Both the position numbers and the translations under genes were made by a program. Source: Verrucomicrobiota bacterium (GTDB taxonomy: Bacteria > Verrucomicrobiota > Verrucomicrobiia > Opitutales > Intestinicryptomonadaceae). Taken from it: a stretch of 64,000 bases of DNA. The notes under the pieces were generated by a model. It searched no databases, was not told where the DNA came from, and saw only the letters and a list, made by a program, of their open reading frames with translations. Position 1 is the first letter of the stretch. Each line of letters opens with the position of its first letter. Location of the stretch: assembly GCA_023450935.1 (NCBI GenBank), contig JAEXGH010000017.1, positions 16,493 to 80,492 on the forward strand, read 5' to 3'. This document shows positions 51,454 through 61,006 of the stretch, in pieces.

Positions 51454-53475
51454 ATGGAAATTTTTAATAGAATCTCGGTTCTAACGGCGGCTTCGGTATG
51501 TGCGCTCGGAAGCGTTTCGGCTCAAACGCCCGTAATAAAGGGGTTCGCGCCCAACGCCGGAACGGACAGCTTCATTGCGGGTTCATACATTCCGTATTCG
51601 GGGAGTGCGGGGCGCAAACAGGCAATGTCCATGTTGTTTGGCATGTGCGCAAGCGCGATAAACTGGAACGACCGCGTTTTCATTGTGGGCGACACTCTCG
51701 TAAGACCCGGAGTGCACTGGGTTAGAGACCACGCCCTTGCGTCGAAAAGTTCGCGCTACGTTAAAACCGATATGACGTCCTTTCTGAATCTGCTTCTGGA
51801 AAACCAGACTTCCGACGGATTTTTCTACGAAATCCTCGCGCCCGAAACCGACATTCACGGCGGCGACATTTCCTCCGAGAAATTCCGCAAGCTGCTACCC
51901 GATACGGGCTATGGCTTGTGCCGTCTGGAAATAGAGGCGGACGTCGAGTATTTGATGGTAGAAGGCGCATACTACGCTTGGCAGGCAACCGGCGACGACC
52001 AATGGCTTAAAAAAGCCCTTCCAAAACTCGAAAAAGGGCTCAACTACATCATGACCGACCCCACCCGCTGGGACAAGACATACGAACTTGCAAAACGCGT
52101 CTACACAATCGACACTTGGGACTTCACAAACGAAATTGCTTCGCAAAACGTGCGCGACATTCTTCCGAACGCGCCCATGGGCATTATGCACGGCGATAAC
52201 ACAGGTCTTTACCGCGCTATGAGGCTTCTGGCAAAAATGTATGCCCGCGTCGGAGACACGGCGGCGGCGGCAAAATGGAACGCTTCGGCGGATTCGTTGA
52301 AGACACGCATAGACAGGCATATTTGGAACGGCAAATTCTACAAACATTATTTACCGCTCGATAAAGTCGATTTTGGCGTCGATTTGGAAAAACAGATGAC
52401 GCTTTCGAATTCATACGACATCAACAGAATGGACTCTCCCGAAAAAGCCCGCGAAGTTTTAAGGCAATACAGGCTTATGCGCGAAAAATTCGGCGGTGAA
52501 TTCGACGATTTCCGCACCATAAACCCCGCATTTCCCGTATTTAAAACCTTCAAGAGCGGCGAATATACAAACGGAGCAATCGGCTTTTTTGTGGCGGGCG
52601 AACTTGCCGCCGCCGCGTTCAAAAACGGAATGGAATACTACGGCTTCGACATTCTGGAACGCTCCGCAAAAAAGGTGCTTGCCGACGGAAAATTATCATT
52701 CCTTTACAACTATGACGGTAAAGACGTTGCGGGCGGCCCTCGCGCGTGGGTAGGTTCGGAGCTAATGTTCGGATTGGTCGAGGGGCTGGCGGGCGTAGTT
52801 GACAACGGCTGCCTTTTCAAAGACGTTGAAATATCGCCGCGTTGGGTTGCTTCGCGCGAAAGGAAGGCCCGCGTTTTTCTGAAGTATCCGGCGTCTGGCG
52901 CATACATAGACTACGCTTTCGAATGGGACAAACTCAGTCGTAAAATCTTCTTCACCCTCAATTCAAAACACGACCGCGCTAAAGTCCGCATTCTGCTTCC
53001 TGCGGGGGCGGAGAACGCAACCGCCACTGCGGGCGGAAAGATTGTGGAAAGTAGGGTAGAAGACGTATTTTCGAGCAAATATTTGGTGCTTGAAAATTTT
53101 TCGGGCAACGGGCGCGCGGAAATTTCGTATTCGCAGGGTGTCGAAGTTTCGCCGTATGTATCGGTTCGTGCGGATTCCGCGGGAATATACATAACCAACA
53201 ACCTCGAAGCTCCGCAAAAATGTACGGTTGATGTCAGGATTTCGGGGTGGGAAAGTTTGGGCAAGCGCACGTTTACGCTTCTTCCATACGAGAAACGGCA
53301 CGTCGAAGTTTTGCCGCTTAAAAAAGTTCCCAACAACGGAGCCGAACCCCGCGTGATAATGGAGCGAAACGGCGCAACGTTTTCGTTCCCGATTACAAAA
53401 ATCGACAATAGGCAACACCATATCGACCTTTTCAAAACATACGGCGCGCCCGCGCTTGAGATACTGCAGCAATAG
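51454..53475 (+). CDS. Secreted six-hairpin glycosidase-like protein
   Basis: 673 aa with a signal peptide (probably cleaved after GSVSA). The central part (about 90-470) is an (alpha/alpha)6 barrel by pattern: WVRDHALASKSSRYVKTDMT, LCRLEIEADVEYLMVEGAYY, GDNTGLYRAMRLLAKMYARV, NGAIGFFVAGELAAAAF; C-terminal beta domains follow. Barrel type and neighbours suggest an alpha-glycosidase or related carbohydrate enzyme, but no family can be fixed. A good ribosome binding site (AAAGGAG) precedes the ATG. Monocistronic. Confidence 0.65.
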   Translation: MEIFNRISVLTAASVCALGSVSAQTPVIKGFAPNAGTDSFIAGSYIPYSGSAGRKQAMSMLFGMCASAINWNDRVFIVGDTLVRPGVHWVRDHALASKSSRYVKTDMTSFLNLLLENQTSDGFFYEILAPETDIHGGDISSEKFRKLLPDTGYGLCRLEIEADVEYLMVEGAYYAWQATGDDQWLKKALPKLEKGLNYIMTDPTRWDKTYELAKRVYTIDTWDFTNEIASQNVRDILPNAPMGIMHGDNTGLYRAMRLLAKMYARVGDTAAAAKWNASADSLKTRIDRHIWNGKFYKHYLPLDKVDFGVDLEKQMTLSNSYDINRMDSPEKAREVLRQYRLMREKFGGEFDDFRTINPAFPVFKTFKSGEYTNGAIGFFVAGELAAAAFKNGMEYYGFDILERSAKKVLADGKLSFLYNYDGKDVAGGPRAWVGSELMFGLVEGLAGVVDNGCLFKDVEISPRWVASRERKARVFLKYPASGAYIDYAFEWDKLSRKIFFTLNSKHDRAKVRILLPAGAENATATAGGKIVESRVEDVFSSKYLVLENFSGNGRAEISYSQGVEVSPYVSVRADSAGIYITNNLEAPQKCTVDVRISGWESLGKRTFTLLPYEKRHVEVLPLKKVPNNGAEPRVIMERNGATFSFPITKIDNRQHHIDLFKTYGAPALEILQQ

Positions 53476-53526
53476 CGGCGGGTTTTGCCTCCGTTCTAAG
53501 GCGCGCAAAATTAAAACAGTCGGAAT

Positions 53527-53563
53527 AAAAAAGGGGCGCAACAATGTGTTGCGTCCCTTTTTT
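53527..53563. terminator. Bidirectional terminator between convergent genes
   Basis: GGGCGCAACA-atg-TGTTGCGTCCC with AAAAAAG before and TTTTTT after; serves the glycosidase (plus) and ppk1 (minus). Confidence 0.85.
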
Positions 53564-53580
53564 GAAACGGTTTGCCGAGT

Positions 53581-55707
53581 TTATTTGGATTCGAAAACCG
53601 TAGGAAGCTTGTCGGCGGCTTTTTCTTTTACGAAGTCGTCGTAGCGTTTTTTGTAGAATTTATAGAGCTTCAGCTGGCTGCTTTCGGCGGTAGGGTCGGT
53701 CGGTTTGTTCGTCCGCGAGAACGTGTTTGCCGCAATGAGACGCCGGCCTTTGCGGCGGTCGCTGAGCTGGAGTTCCAGAATCATATCAAGCTCCCTGCGC
53801 AGCGACTGTTTTTCAATTGGGAACAGCACTTCGACCCTTCGGCGCAGGTTGCGCGGCATAATGTCGGAGCTGCCTATGTAATAGGAGGGGTCGCCGAAGT
53901 TCGCGAAACGGTATATGCGCGCGTGTTCCAGAAACCTGTCAATAATGCTCACAATGCGTATGTTTTTTGCCGCCTTTGCGGGGAGCGACCACGGGTTTAT
54001 TCCGCAAATCCCCCTTACAATCAGGTTGATTTTTACGTTTTTGCGGGCTGCCGCGTAGAGGTGGTCTATTATCTCGAAATCTATGAGCGAATTTACCTTT
54101 ATGGTAATCTCGCCCGGGTTTTGCGCCGACGACGATTCCGCTTCGCGGTCAATCATATAGATGAGGCGTTCGCGGATATTGAACGGGGCAGCGAGTATTT
54201 TGTTCCACTGCGGCGAGGCCGAAAAGCCCGTTATTACGTTGAAGAGGGCGGAAATGTCGTTGGCGATTGATTTTTCGTCGGTAAAAAAGCCGAGGTCTGT
54301 GTATAGTTTGGCGGTTTTGTCGTTGTAGTTTCCCGTTCCAAGGTGCATATATCTGTGGATTCCCTCGGCTTCCCTACGGACAATCATAAGCATCTTGCAG
54401 TGGACTTTAAGTCCCGCTATTCCGTAGACTACATGCGCGCCCGCATCGGCGAGTTCGCGCGCCCAGTTGATGTTGTTTTCTTCGTCGAAACGCGCCTTCA
54501 GCTCCACCAGCACCGAAACCTGTTTTCCGTTGCGCGCGGCGCGTATGAGCGCGTTTACCACGGGCGAATTTCCGCTTACGCGGTATAGCGTTTGTTTGAT
54601 TGCGAGCACGTTCGGGTCGGCGGCGGCTTCGTTTAGCAGGCGCACGAGCGTATCGAACGATTCATACGGGTGGTGGACGAGGAATCCGCCGTCTGACTTT
54701 GCTATGTTTTCGAACATCGAAAGGTTGGCGTCAACGTGTATCGAAGGCAGCGGCGGAAGCGGCGCGGCCTTAAGCGACGGCTTGGACACTATGTCGGCAA
54801 GCTGGAAGAGGTCTTTGAGATTGAGCATTCCCGCGTGGCTGAACACAAGCGAAGACTCGAACGCGAGGTGCCCGCACAGCCATTCGCGCGACTTCTTCGT
54901 CATTCCGGACGAGACTTCCACGCGCACAACGCGGCGGCGCGTCTTCTTGCGCAACGCGGTCTGGATTTCCTCGAGGAGGTCGTCGGTTGCCTCTTCGTCG
55001 ATGTAAAAATCCATATCACGCGAGATTCTGAAGCAGGAGCATTCGAGGATTTCGCATTTGTTCAACAACAGGTCAAGGTTGTTTTCGATAAGGCTTTCCG
55101 ACGTTACAAGCACGACGTTTTCGGCGGAAGTTTCCGCCACAATGAAGCGCGGCATAGACGCGGGCACTTCAACCATTGCGAAACGTTCGCGCGTTTCGCC
55201 CTCCTTTTTCAGGCGCACGAGCAGCTCCAATCCGAGGTTCGGCACGAGCGGAAACGGGTGGAAACTATCCACCCCCACGGGGGTCAAAATGGGCAGGTAT
55301 TCGTTGCGAAATACCCTGCGCAGGCTTTCGCGCTTGGAGATGTCGAGACTGTTCCAGTCGGCAATGCGCACGCCTTCGCGCTCGAGCGACGGCAGAATGT
55401 CGGCGTAGAGATATCGGTGTTGGCGCGCGGCGAGTTTGCGTATGCGCGCGTCGAGCTTTGCCAGAAGTTCGGCGGGGTCGACTCCCCCCTCAACCGAGAG
55501 CGCGCACGCGTCGAGCTGCTGCGAAATTCCCGCGACTCTGACCATGTAGAATTCGTCGAGATTGCCGCTGAAAATGGCGATGAATTTCAGCCGTTCCACA
55601 AGCGGATTGCCCGCATCGGCGGCTTCGTCGAGCACACGCGAGTTGAATTCCACCCAGCTGATGTCGCGGTTGACGTATTTTTGTTTGGTGCCTGTTTTTT
55701 CTGTCAT
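53581..55707 (-). CDS. ppk1: Polyphosphate kinase 1
   Basis: 708 aa, full length. Reversibly transfers the gamma phosphate of ATP to polyphosphate. YVNRDISWVEFNSRVLDEA (N domain), FPLVPNLGLELLVRL, FLVHHPYESFDTLVRL, and the two histidine-containing regions AGLKVHCKMLMIVRR (with the autophosphorylated histidine) and MHLGTGNYNDKTAKLYTDLG are all present. It is followed by ppx and a ROK kinase in the upstream order ROK, ppx, ppk1, with two-base spacing to ppx. Confidence 0.95.
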   Translation of the reverse strand: MTEKTGTKQKYVNRDISWVEFNSRVLDEAADAGNPLVERLKFIAIFSGNLDEFYMVRVAGISQQLDACALSVEGGVDPAELLAKLDARIRKLAARQHRYLYADILPSLEREGVRIADWNSLDISKRESLRRVFRNEYLPILTPVGVDSFHPFPLVPNLGLELLVRLKKEGETRERFAMVEVPASMPRFIVAETSAENVVLVTSESLIENNLDLLLNKCEILECSCFRISRDMDFYIDEEATDDLLEEIQTALRKKTRRRVVRVEVSSGMTKKSREWLCGHLAFESSLVFSHAGMLNLKDLFQLADIVSKPSLKAAPLPPLPSIHVDANLSMFENIAKSDGGFLVHHPYESFDTLVRLLNEAAADPNVLAIKQTLYRVSGNSPVVNALIRAARNGKQVSVLVELKARFDEENNINWARELADAGAHVVYGIAGLKVHCKMLMIVRREAEGIHRYMHLGTGNYNDKTAKLYTDLGFFTDEKSIANDISALFNVITGFSASPQWNKILAAPFNIRERLIYMIDREAESSSAQNPGEITIKVNSLIDFEIIDHLYAAARKNVKINLIVRGICGINPWSLPAKAAKNIRIVSIIDRFLEHARIYRFANFGDPSYYIGSSDIMPRNLRRRVEVLFPIEKQSLRRELDMILELQLSDRRKGRRLIAANTFSRTNKPTDPTAESSQLKLYKFYKKRYDDFVKEKAADKLPTVFESK

Positions 55708-55709
55708 CG

Positions 55710-57218
55710 TCAGGAGAAAATTATTTTCGTTGCGAATGCGTATTGGAAAAGCGACGTGTCAATTCCCGAAGTGTCCGCGCCGCGCGCGCGGGCGTTTTCG
55801 CCCACGCACACAAGCCCGCGCCCGAAGCGCAGTTTAAGGCGCGCGCCGTCGGGATACGCGTCGGCAAGCCCGCATGCAAGCCGCAGAATTCCCGCCAGCT
55901 TGTTGACGGCAAAACGCCTTTCGGCGGGCAGCGACATATATTCGGAGTGCTGCGGCTTCGGCAGCGACTTGCGGTGGTAGCGCGCAATCAGCGCAACCGT
56001 TTTGCGCTCTTCGGCGGAAAGACCGGCAATGTCGGTATTAGACACTATATAAAAACTGTGCTTGTGGTATGCCTGATTGGAAATGAAAAGCCCCGTTTTA
56101 TGGAGCATTGCCGCCACTTTAAGCAGAAGCAAGTCGCGCGGGACAAGCCCGTGCAGACTCTGGGTCTGCGCGAAAAGCGTTTCGGCGAACTCCGCGACGC
56201 GCTTTGTTCTCTGGGGATCGCAGCCGTAGCGCAACGCCGTTTGCATGCTCATTCCCAGTATTTGAGGCTCGAAAAAATCGCGCTTTGAGACGTGCTCGGC
56301 GATGTAGTCCTCCACGAGGGCATATTTTGTGGAGATTGAGGGGGCGGCTATTTTGTCCGCGCCCGTAAGGCGCGTAAGCTTGTCAATCATCAGGCAGCAG
56401 GGCAAAACAGCCTCCGCCAAGTCCGACTTTATCCCGCGTTTTCTGACGATTTCCTCCACCGTCATAGACGCGGCTTTCTGCATTATTTTTTCGAACTGCG
56501 CCCTCTTGAGCGACGCCACAGCCTTTGAGCCGATTTTGCCGCCCGCCATATCGAACACCGCGCGGACCGACGCGCCCGCAAGAATGAGCCAGTCGCAGTC
56601 GAGCCTTTCCGAGAGGTATTCCATTTCGCCGAACGCCGACGCAATCATCGGCGCGAGATACTCTATGCGCGCGGAGGGCGCGGAGGTGTCGGATAGGTTT
56701 TCCACAAGCCTGAGAGTGCCTATTCTGACCGTTTCCGTGAATCTTATCACGCCGTTTTCATACGCGCTTACTTGGCACGCGCCCGTTCCGATGTCGGCGA
56801 GCATAACCTTTTGTTTTTCGAACCCGAACGACGCGGGAATGTTGTTTTTTACAATCAGATAGCCCAGACGTGCCTCGTCCGCGCCCGTAAAAATTTTCAG
56901 CCTTATTCCGGAACAGTGCAGAATGCGCTCCAGACAGACATCGGCGTTGACCGCCTCGCGGACCGCGCTTGTGGCGATTGCCCTGTATTCGGTTATTTTG
57001 TATTCGTCCAGCTTTGTCCTGAATTTCTTCATAACCGAACAAAGCAGCTCTACCGAATGGTTCGAGATTTTGCCGGTCCTGAACACGTCCGAGCCCAGCG
57101 GCACGGGGATTTCAAGCTCTTCTATGGCCTCGTATGAGCCGTCGCGCGCATCGACCTCGACAATCAGCATGCGCACCGAATGCGCGCCCACGTCTATTGC
57201 CGCAAGCGTGTTTTTCAT
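55710..57218 (-). CDS. ppx: Exopolyphosphatase (Ppx/GppA with HD-like C-terminus)
   Basis: 502 aa from the start MKNTLAAIDVGAHSVRMLIV (57218); the open frame extends upstream only over the ROK gene. The ASKHA phosphatase domain shows IDVGAHSVRM, YRAIATSAVREAVN, and VMLADIGTGACQVSAY (the third loop usually reads GGGS; here GTGA). An HD-type C-terminal half follows (LKVAAMLHKTGLFISN). Hydrolyses terminal phosphates of polyphosphate, or pppGpp. Overlaps the ROK stop region by four bases. Confidence 0.9.
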   Translation of the reverse strand: MKNTLAAIDVGAHSVRMLIVEVDARDGSYEAIEELEIPVPLGSDVFRTGKISNHSVELLCSVMKKFRTKLDEYKITEYRAIATSAVREAVNADVCLERILHCSGIRLKIFTGADEARLGYLIVKNNIPASFGFEKQKVMLADIGTGACQVSAYENGVIRFTETVRIGTLRLVENLSDTSAPSARIEYLAPMIASAFGEMEYLSERLDCDWLILAGASVRAVFDMAGGKIGSKAVASLKRAQFEKIMQKAASMTVEEIVRKRGIKSDLAEAVLPCCLMIDKLTRLTGADKIAAPSISTKYALVEDYIAEHVSKRDFFEPQILGMSMQTALRYGCDPQRTKRVAEFAETLFAQTQSLHGLVPRDLLLLKVAAMLHKTGLFISNQAYHKHSFYIVSNTDIAGLSAEERKTVALIARYHRKSLPKPQHSEYMSLPAERRFAVNKLAGILRLACGLADAYPDGARLKLRFGRGLVCVGENARARGADTSGIDTSLFQYAFATKIIFS

Positions 57219-58207
57219 TTTTCCGCCGCCTTCCGCGCGAGTATTGTAGCACCCACCGCCACGGCGTTGTCGCCGAGCGTCGAAAGCTTGATTGGTATTG
57301 ACTTCGGGTTCTGCCCGAACAGGTGCTGGGCAAACGACGTTTCCACGGGCGGCAAAACCGCCTCGCCCATGGAGACCGCAAAACCGCCGCCTATTACAAT
57401 GCACTCGGGGGCGACAACCGCGCAGGTAGACGCCATTGCAACCCCCAGCATGCGCAGCCCTTTGTCCACCACTTTGCGCACCGACGGATCGCCCTCGGCG
57501 TAGGCGCGGACAAGGTATTTGCTTTTGATGTTCTTCGAATTTTTGTCGAACTTGTCGGAGGGTAGCGACGTTTTATTGCCGCGCTTGAAAACCTCTTTTT
57601 TCAGCGCCTTTACGAAAGCCAGCTTGCTGCAATACGCCTCTGCGCAGCCCCTGTGTCCGCAGCCGCAACGGCGTCCGCCAGTGGCGATTATCGCATGGCC
57701 AAGCTCCGCCGCCATTCCCGACTTGCCCAGAAGAAGCTCGTTGTTGACGATTATTCCGCCGCCCAGCCCCGTTCCGATGAAGTAGCCCACCGAAGACGAA
57801 TAGCCCTTTGCCGCGCCGCAGAAATGTTCTCCCAAAATGCCCAAATTGCCGTCGTTGCCGAGAACGACATCGCGCCCGAATTCGCGCCGCAGAAGTGTTT
57901 TCAACGACGCCTTCTTCCAGCTTAAATTCGTTGCAAACAACGCCTCTGCCGTAGTCGGGTCCACGGGGGAGGGAACGGCCGCGCCGGCAAAATCGACATC
58001 GGCTATTTTCAGCCCCAGTTTTGCCAACGCCTCGGCGGCCGTGGCTTTCATCGCCTTTACTATGCCTTCCGGGGGAAGGAGGGCGTCTGTCGGATTTTTC
58101 GCCGCCGCAATTACGTTGTTTTCGGCGTCGGTTACGACAGCCAGAATTTTGCTTCCGCCGAGGTCTATTCCCAACGCTGTATTCGAAAGGATTTTTGACA
58201 TTTCCAT
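57215..58207 (-). CDS. ROK-family sugar kinase (glucokinase-like)
   Basis: 330 aa. Phosphate loop GIDLGGSKILAV, sugar-binding GNDGNLGILGEH and GTGLGGGIIVNN, followed by ELGHAII and the zinc site CGCGHRGCAEAYCS, the ROK hallmarks. Cytoplasmic hexose kinase. An ATG overlap (four bases) couples it to ppx. Because it travels with ppk1 and ppx, use of polyphosphate as phosphoryl donor, known for some ROK glucokinases, is worth testing; the sequence alone does not show it. Confidence 0.9.
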   Translation of the reverse strand: MEMSKILSNTALGIDLGGSKILAVVTDAENNVIAAAKNPTDALLPPEGIVKAMKATAAEALAKLGLKIADVDFAGAAVPSPVDPTTAEALFATNLSWKKASLKTLLRREFGRDVVLGNDGNLGILGEHFCGAAKGYSSSVGYFIGTGLGGGIIVNNELLLGKSGMAAELGHAIIATGGRRCGCGHRGCAEAYCSKLAFVKALKKEVFKRGNKTSLPSDKFDKNSKNIKSKYLVRAYAEGDPSVRKVVDKGLRMLGVAMASTCAVVAPECIVIGGGFAVSMGEAVLPPVETSFAQHLFGQNPKSIPIKLSTLGDNAVAVGATILARKAAEK

Positions 58208-58331
58208 AGTTGTCGAAATTGTTTTTCTGCGCCGTAGTTTCTAAGAACTATCGGATTGCCTTTCAAGTTTATTATACTCATTCGGCGGCGTTTTTGCGGA
58301 ATGCCGTTTGCCGCGGGGAAGGCGGCTTCGG

Positions 58332-59483
58332 CTATTCCCCCGAAGAGCCGTTTTCGGCGCGCGGTCTTGCGCCGAATATTGCCGCGCCCGCAAACGCCGT
58401 AAACGGGGCAACCAGAACTAGCCCGAAAGAGCCTACAAGCGTCTTTACAGACTCGCTTGCAACATACGGGTTGTTGAGGAAATCCAGCGGCTCCACGCCC
58501 TGGGCTGCAAACGCCATCATAAGCGTTAGGTATCCGCCAGAATACGCCAGCAGAAGCGTTGTGGACATCGTTCCCACAACAAGCCTTCCCATGCGCAGAC
58601 CCGAATGCAGTAGTTTGCGCGCGGAGATGTCGGGACTGCGCAAGACAAGCTCGTTCATTCCCGCGGCGACGTCCATACTCAAGTCCATAACCGCGCCCGA
58701 CGACGAAAGGAAAATTGCGCCTATGTAGATGTCGGCAATGCTCAAATCCTCGAAGCCCGAATACAGCAACGCCTGCGAAAACGGCATAATTGCGCCGTTT
58801 ATCTTGAAAAGCTTTGCAAACATATACGCCGTTAAACAGCTTGCAAGCACGCCCAGCATTGTGCCCGCAAACGCCGTCCAGCCCTTGCGCGTAAATCCAG
58901 CCACAAGGAATATTATAGCCGCCGACAAAATGAAAACCGCCGCAAAGCAGACCCATATCGGGTTTATTCCGTCCAGACACATCGGCACTACGAACTTCCA
59001 AATTACCAAACACGAGAACACGAAGCAGACCAATGCCTTCAGCCCCGTCATTCCCGCGAACGCAAGCAGCATCAGCGCGAACAATCCGAACAATGCCGCC
59101 ATGTATCCGGCGCGGTAGTGGTCCTGCGCGTTGATTGTGTCGCGGTCGGCGCGCGCCCCATGCGGGACTGCCACAAGCGCGGTATCGCCCCTTTCGAAAA
59201 TTTTGTCCAAATCCATTTGCGACCGCAGCATGTTCACGCCCCTGAACACTTCGCCCTTGTGTTCTCCCGAAAGGATTTCCAGTTTCAGCGACTGTTCCCC
59301 GCGCAGCAGAAGCCCCACGCTGAACACGTTTGAGTTGTCGCATTCCAGCACGCGCGCGCGCTGTTTTGTGCCCTCCTTCGGGGCGGAATTGTAGGGCGGA
59401 ATTGCCGCCATAAAAACGCACGCAACGCCGAAAACAAGAACGGCCGCGGCGTTGCCCCAAAGCGTTTTGGAAAGAAAGGGCAT
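58332..59483 (-). CDS. YibE/F-family membrane protein
   Basis: 383 aa. One N-terminal membrane helix, a small extracytoplasmic beta domain (about 35-120) and seven or so further helices with GMTGLKALVCFVFSCLVIWK, AGFTRKGWTAFAGTMLG and FEDLSIADIYIGAIFLSSSG, AVMDLSMDVAAGMNEL, as in the YibE/F family. Function not established. Starts three bases after the alkaline phosphatase stop, so cotranscribed. The 124-base gap on its 3' side to ROK has no gene. Confidence 0.85.
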   Translation of the reverse strand: MPFLSKTLWGNAAAVLVFGVACVFMAAIPPYNSAPKEGTKQRARVLECDNSNVFSVGLLLRGEQSLKLEILSGEHKGEVFRGVNMLRSQMDLDKIFERGDTALVAVPHGARADRDTINAQDHYRAGYMAALFGLFALMLLAFAGMTGLKALVCFVFSCLVIWKFVVPMCLDGINPIWVCFAAVFILSAAIIFLVAGFTRKGWTAFAGTMLGVLASCLTAYMFAKLFKINGAIMPFSQALLYSGFEDLSIADIYIGAIFLSSSGAVMDLSMDVAAGMNELVLRSPDISARKLLHSGLRMGRLVVGTMSTTLLLAYSGGYLTLMMAFAAQGVEPLDFLNNPYVASESVKTLVGSFGLVLVAPFTAFAGAAIFGARPRAENGSSGE

Positions 59484-59486
59484 TCC

Positions 59487-60890
59487 CTATTTGACTGCCT
59501 GTTTGAGCAGTTTTGCGATGTCCGTGTTGTCAATCGTTCCGTTGAACGCGCCGCTTTGCGCGCCCGTCGCGGTCGTGCTTACGGGCAGGGCGGTGTGCGC
59601 GTTGGAAGTCCAGCCGATTGCCGCTTTGTTGTCGAGAACCAAAATGAGCGTGTTGACGAATTTCATCACGTTTTTGCTTTCGGGCTTTTTGCCCTTGACG
59701 TTTTTGTCGAAGCTGTCGCGGATTTTGGCAATCTCCTTTTTTGAGAGCACCATTCTGTCTTTTTTGGCGTCGCCCGAGAACTTGAAGCCGAACGCCTCCG
59801 TTATGGCGGGGCGGAATTTTTCGAACGTCATATCGGCGTCGGCGGCGAGCATTTTTCTGAATTTGTTGGTTGTGGTATCGCGCGAATTTTTCTGGTTTGC
59901 AAGCAGCTGTATATGCGACGCATAGCCAGTGCCCGCAAAGCCGAGCGTAAGCCCGCCCGTTTCGTGGTCGCCCGTTACGACGACAAGCGTTTCATTTGGG
60001 TGCGCCTTCTGGAAGTCGAGCGCGACTTTTACGGCTCTGTCGAAATCAAGCACTTCCGCGATGACAGTTGCGGCGTCGTTGGCGTGGCACATCCAGTCTA
60101 TTTTACCGCCTTCGACCATAATGAAGAAGCCTTTGGGGTTGTCCAAGACTTCGATTGCCTTTTGCGTAAAATCGGCTATGCGCGGGCCGGAGGGGTCGTC
60201 GATGGCGTAGGGAAGCGCGCCGTCGGCGGCAAACGCCATAATCTTGCCGCAGTCTTTCCCCACGTTCTCGAGGGCTTTTTTGCCTCTGAAGACTTTGTAG
60301 CCCGCCTTTTCGGCAAGCTTGTAGGCGTCGCCCTCGTAGTGGCTAGATTCGCTTTTGTCGGCGTCCCCGATTCCGCCGCCGCCGAAGAAGTCGAAGTTCG
60401 ACGCAACCATATCGAGGGCTATTTTATAGTAGTTGCCGCGGCTGTCGTTGTGGGCGTAGAACGCGGCGGGTGTTGCGTGGTTGATTGTAACGCTCGTTAT
60501 AACGCCAACTTTTTTCCCGTTTTTCTTGGCGGCTTCCGCGACTGATTCAAAGCGTTCGCCCTCCGCCGAAACTCCCACGCGGCCGTTGTTTGTCTTGTCG
60601 CCGCAGGCTATGGCTGTGCCGCTGGCGGCTGAGTCTGTTATGAAGGAGTTCGCTGAGCGCGTGTAGGTTACGGCGTTATTGGGAAGCGAGTTTATATAAA
60701 GCTCCTTTTTGCCGCAGAGTTTGAGGTATTCGTCGGCCATCATTCTCTGCGGAATCGACATTCCGTCGCCGATGAACAGGAACACATATTTTACAGGCTT
60801 AAGTCCGTCCGCCCGCGCCGCAAAAACGGAAACAGCGACCGCGCACAAAACGGCAACCGCCGCCAGTTTTTTCAAGATTTCGTTTTTCAT
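59487..60890 (-). CDS. phoA: Alkaline phosphatase (PhoA-type)
   Basis: 467 aa from the ATG at 60890, with a signal peptide ending near FAARA, so periplasmic. FLFIGDGMS is the first metal site, TDSAASGTAIACG carries the phosphorylated serine, and MVEGGKIDWMCHANDAAT and TGDHETGG are the remaining zinc/magnesium sites. The final segment keeps GWTSNAHTALPV. An upstream in-frame start (60944) would spoil the signal peptide. A phosphate-regulon promoter could not be identified. Confidence 0.92.
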   Translation of the reverse strand: MKNEILKKLAAVAVLCAVAVSVFAARADGLKPVKYVFLFIGDGMSIPQRMMADEYLKLCGKKELYINSLPNNAVTYTRSANSFITDSAASGTAIACGDKTNNGRVGVSAEGERFESVAEAAKKNGKKVGVITSVTINHATPAAFYAHNDSRGNYYKIALDMVASNFDFFGGGGIGDADKSESSHYEGDAYKLAEKAGYKVFRGKKALENVGKDCGKIMAFAADGALPYAIDDPSGPRIADFTQKAIEVLDNPKGFFIMVEGGKIDWMCHANDAATVIAEVLDFDRAVKVALDFQKAHPNETLVVVTGDHETGGLTLGFAGTGYASHIQLLANQKNSRDTTTNKFRKMLAADADMTFEKFRPAITEAFGFKFSGDAKKDRMVLSKKEIAKIRDSFDKNVKGKKPESKNVMKFVNTLILVLDNKAAIGWTSNAHTALPVSTTATGAQSGAFNGTIDNTDIAKLLKQAVK

Positions 60891-61006
60891 AATATCGGAT
60901 AAATAGTTGCAGACACACATAATTCGGGCGCACTGAATATGCAACTATTTTTTTGGGACTGTCGCATTCGCGTGCGCAAAAGACGCGCGGTTGCGGCTTG
61001 TTTTGG

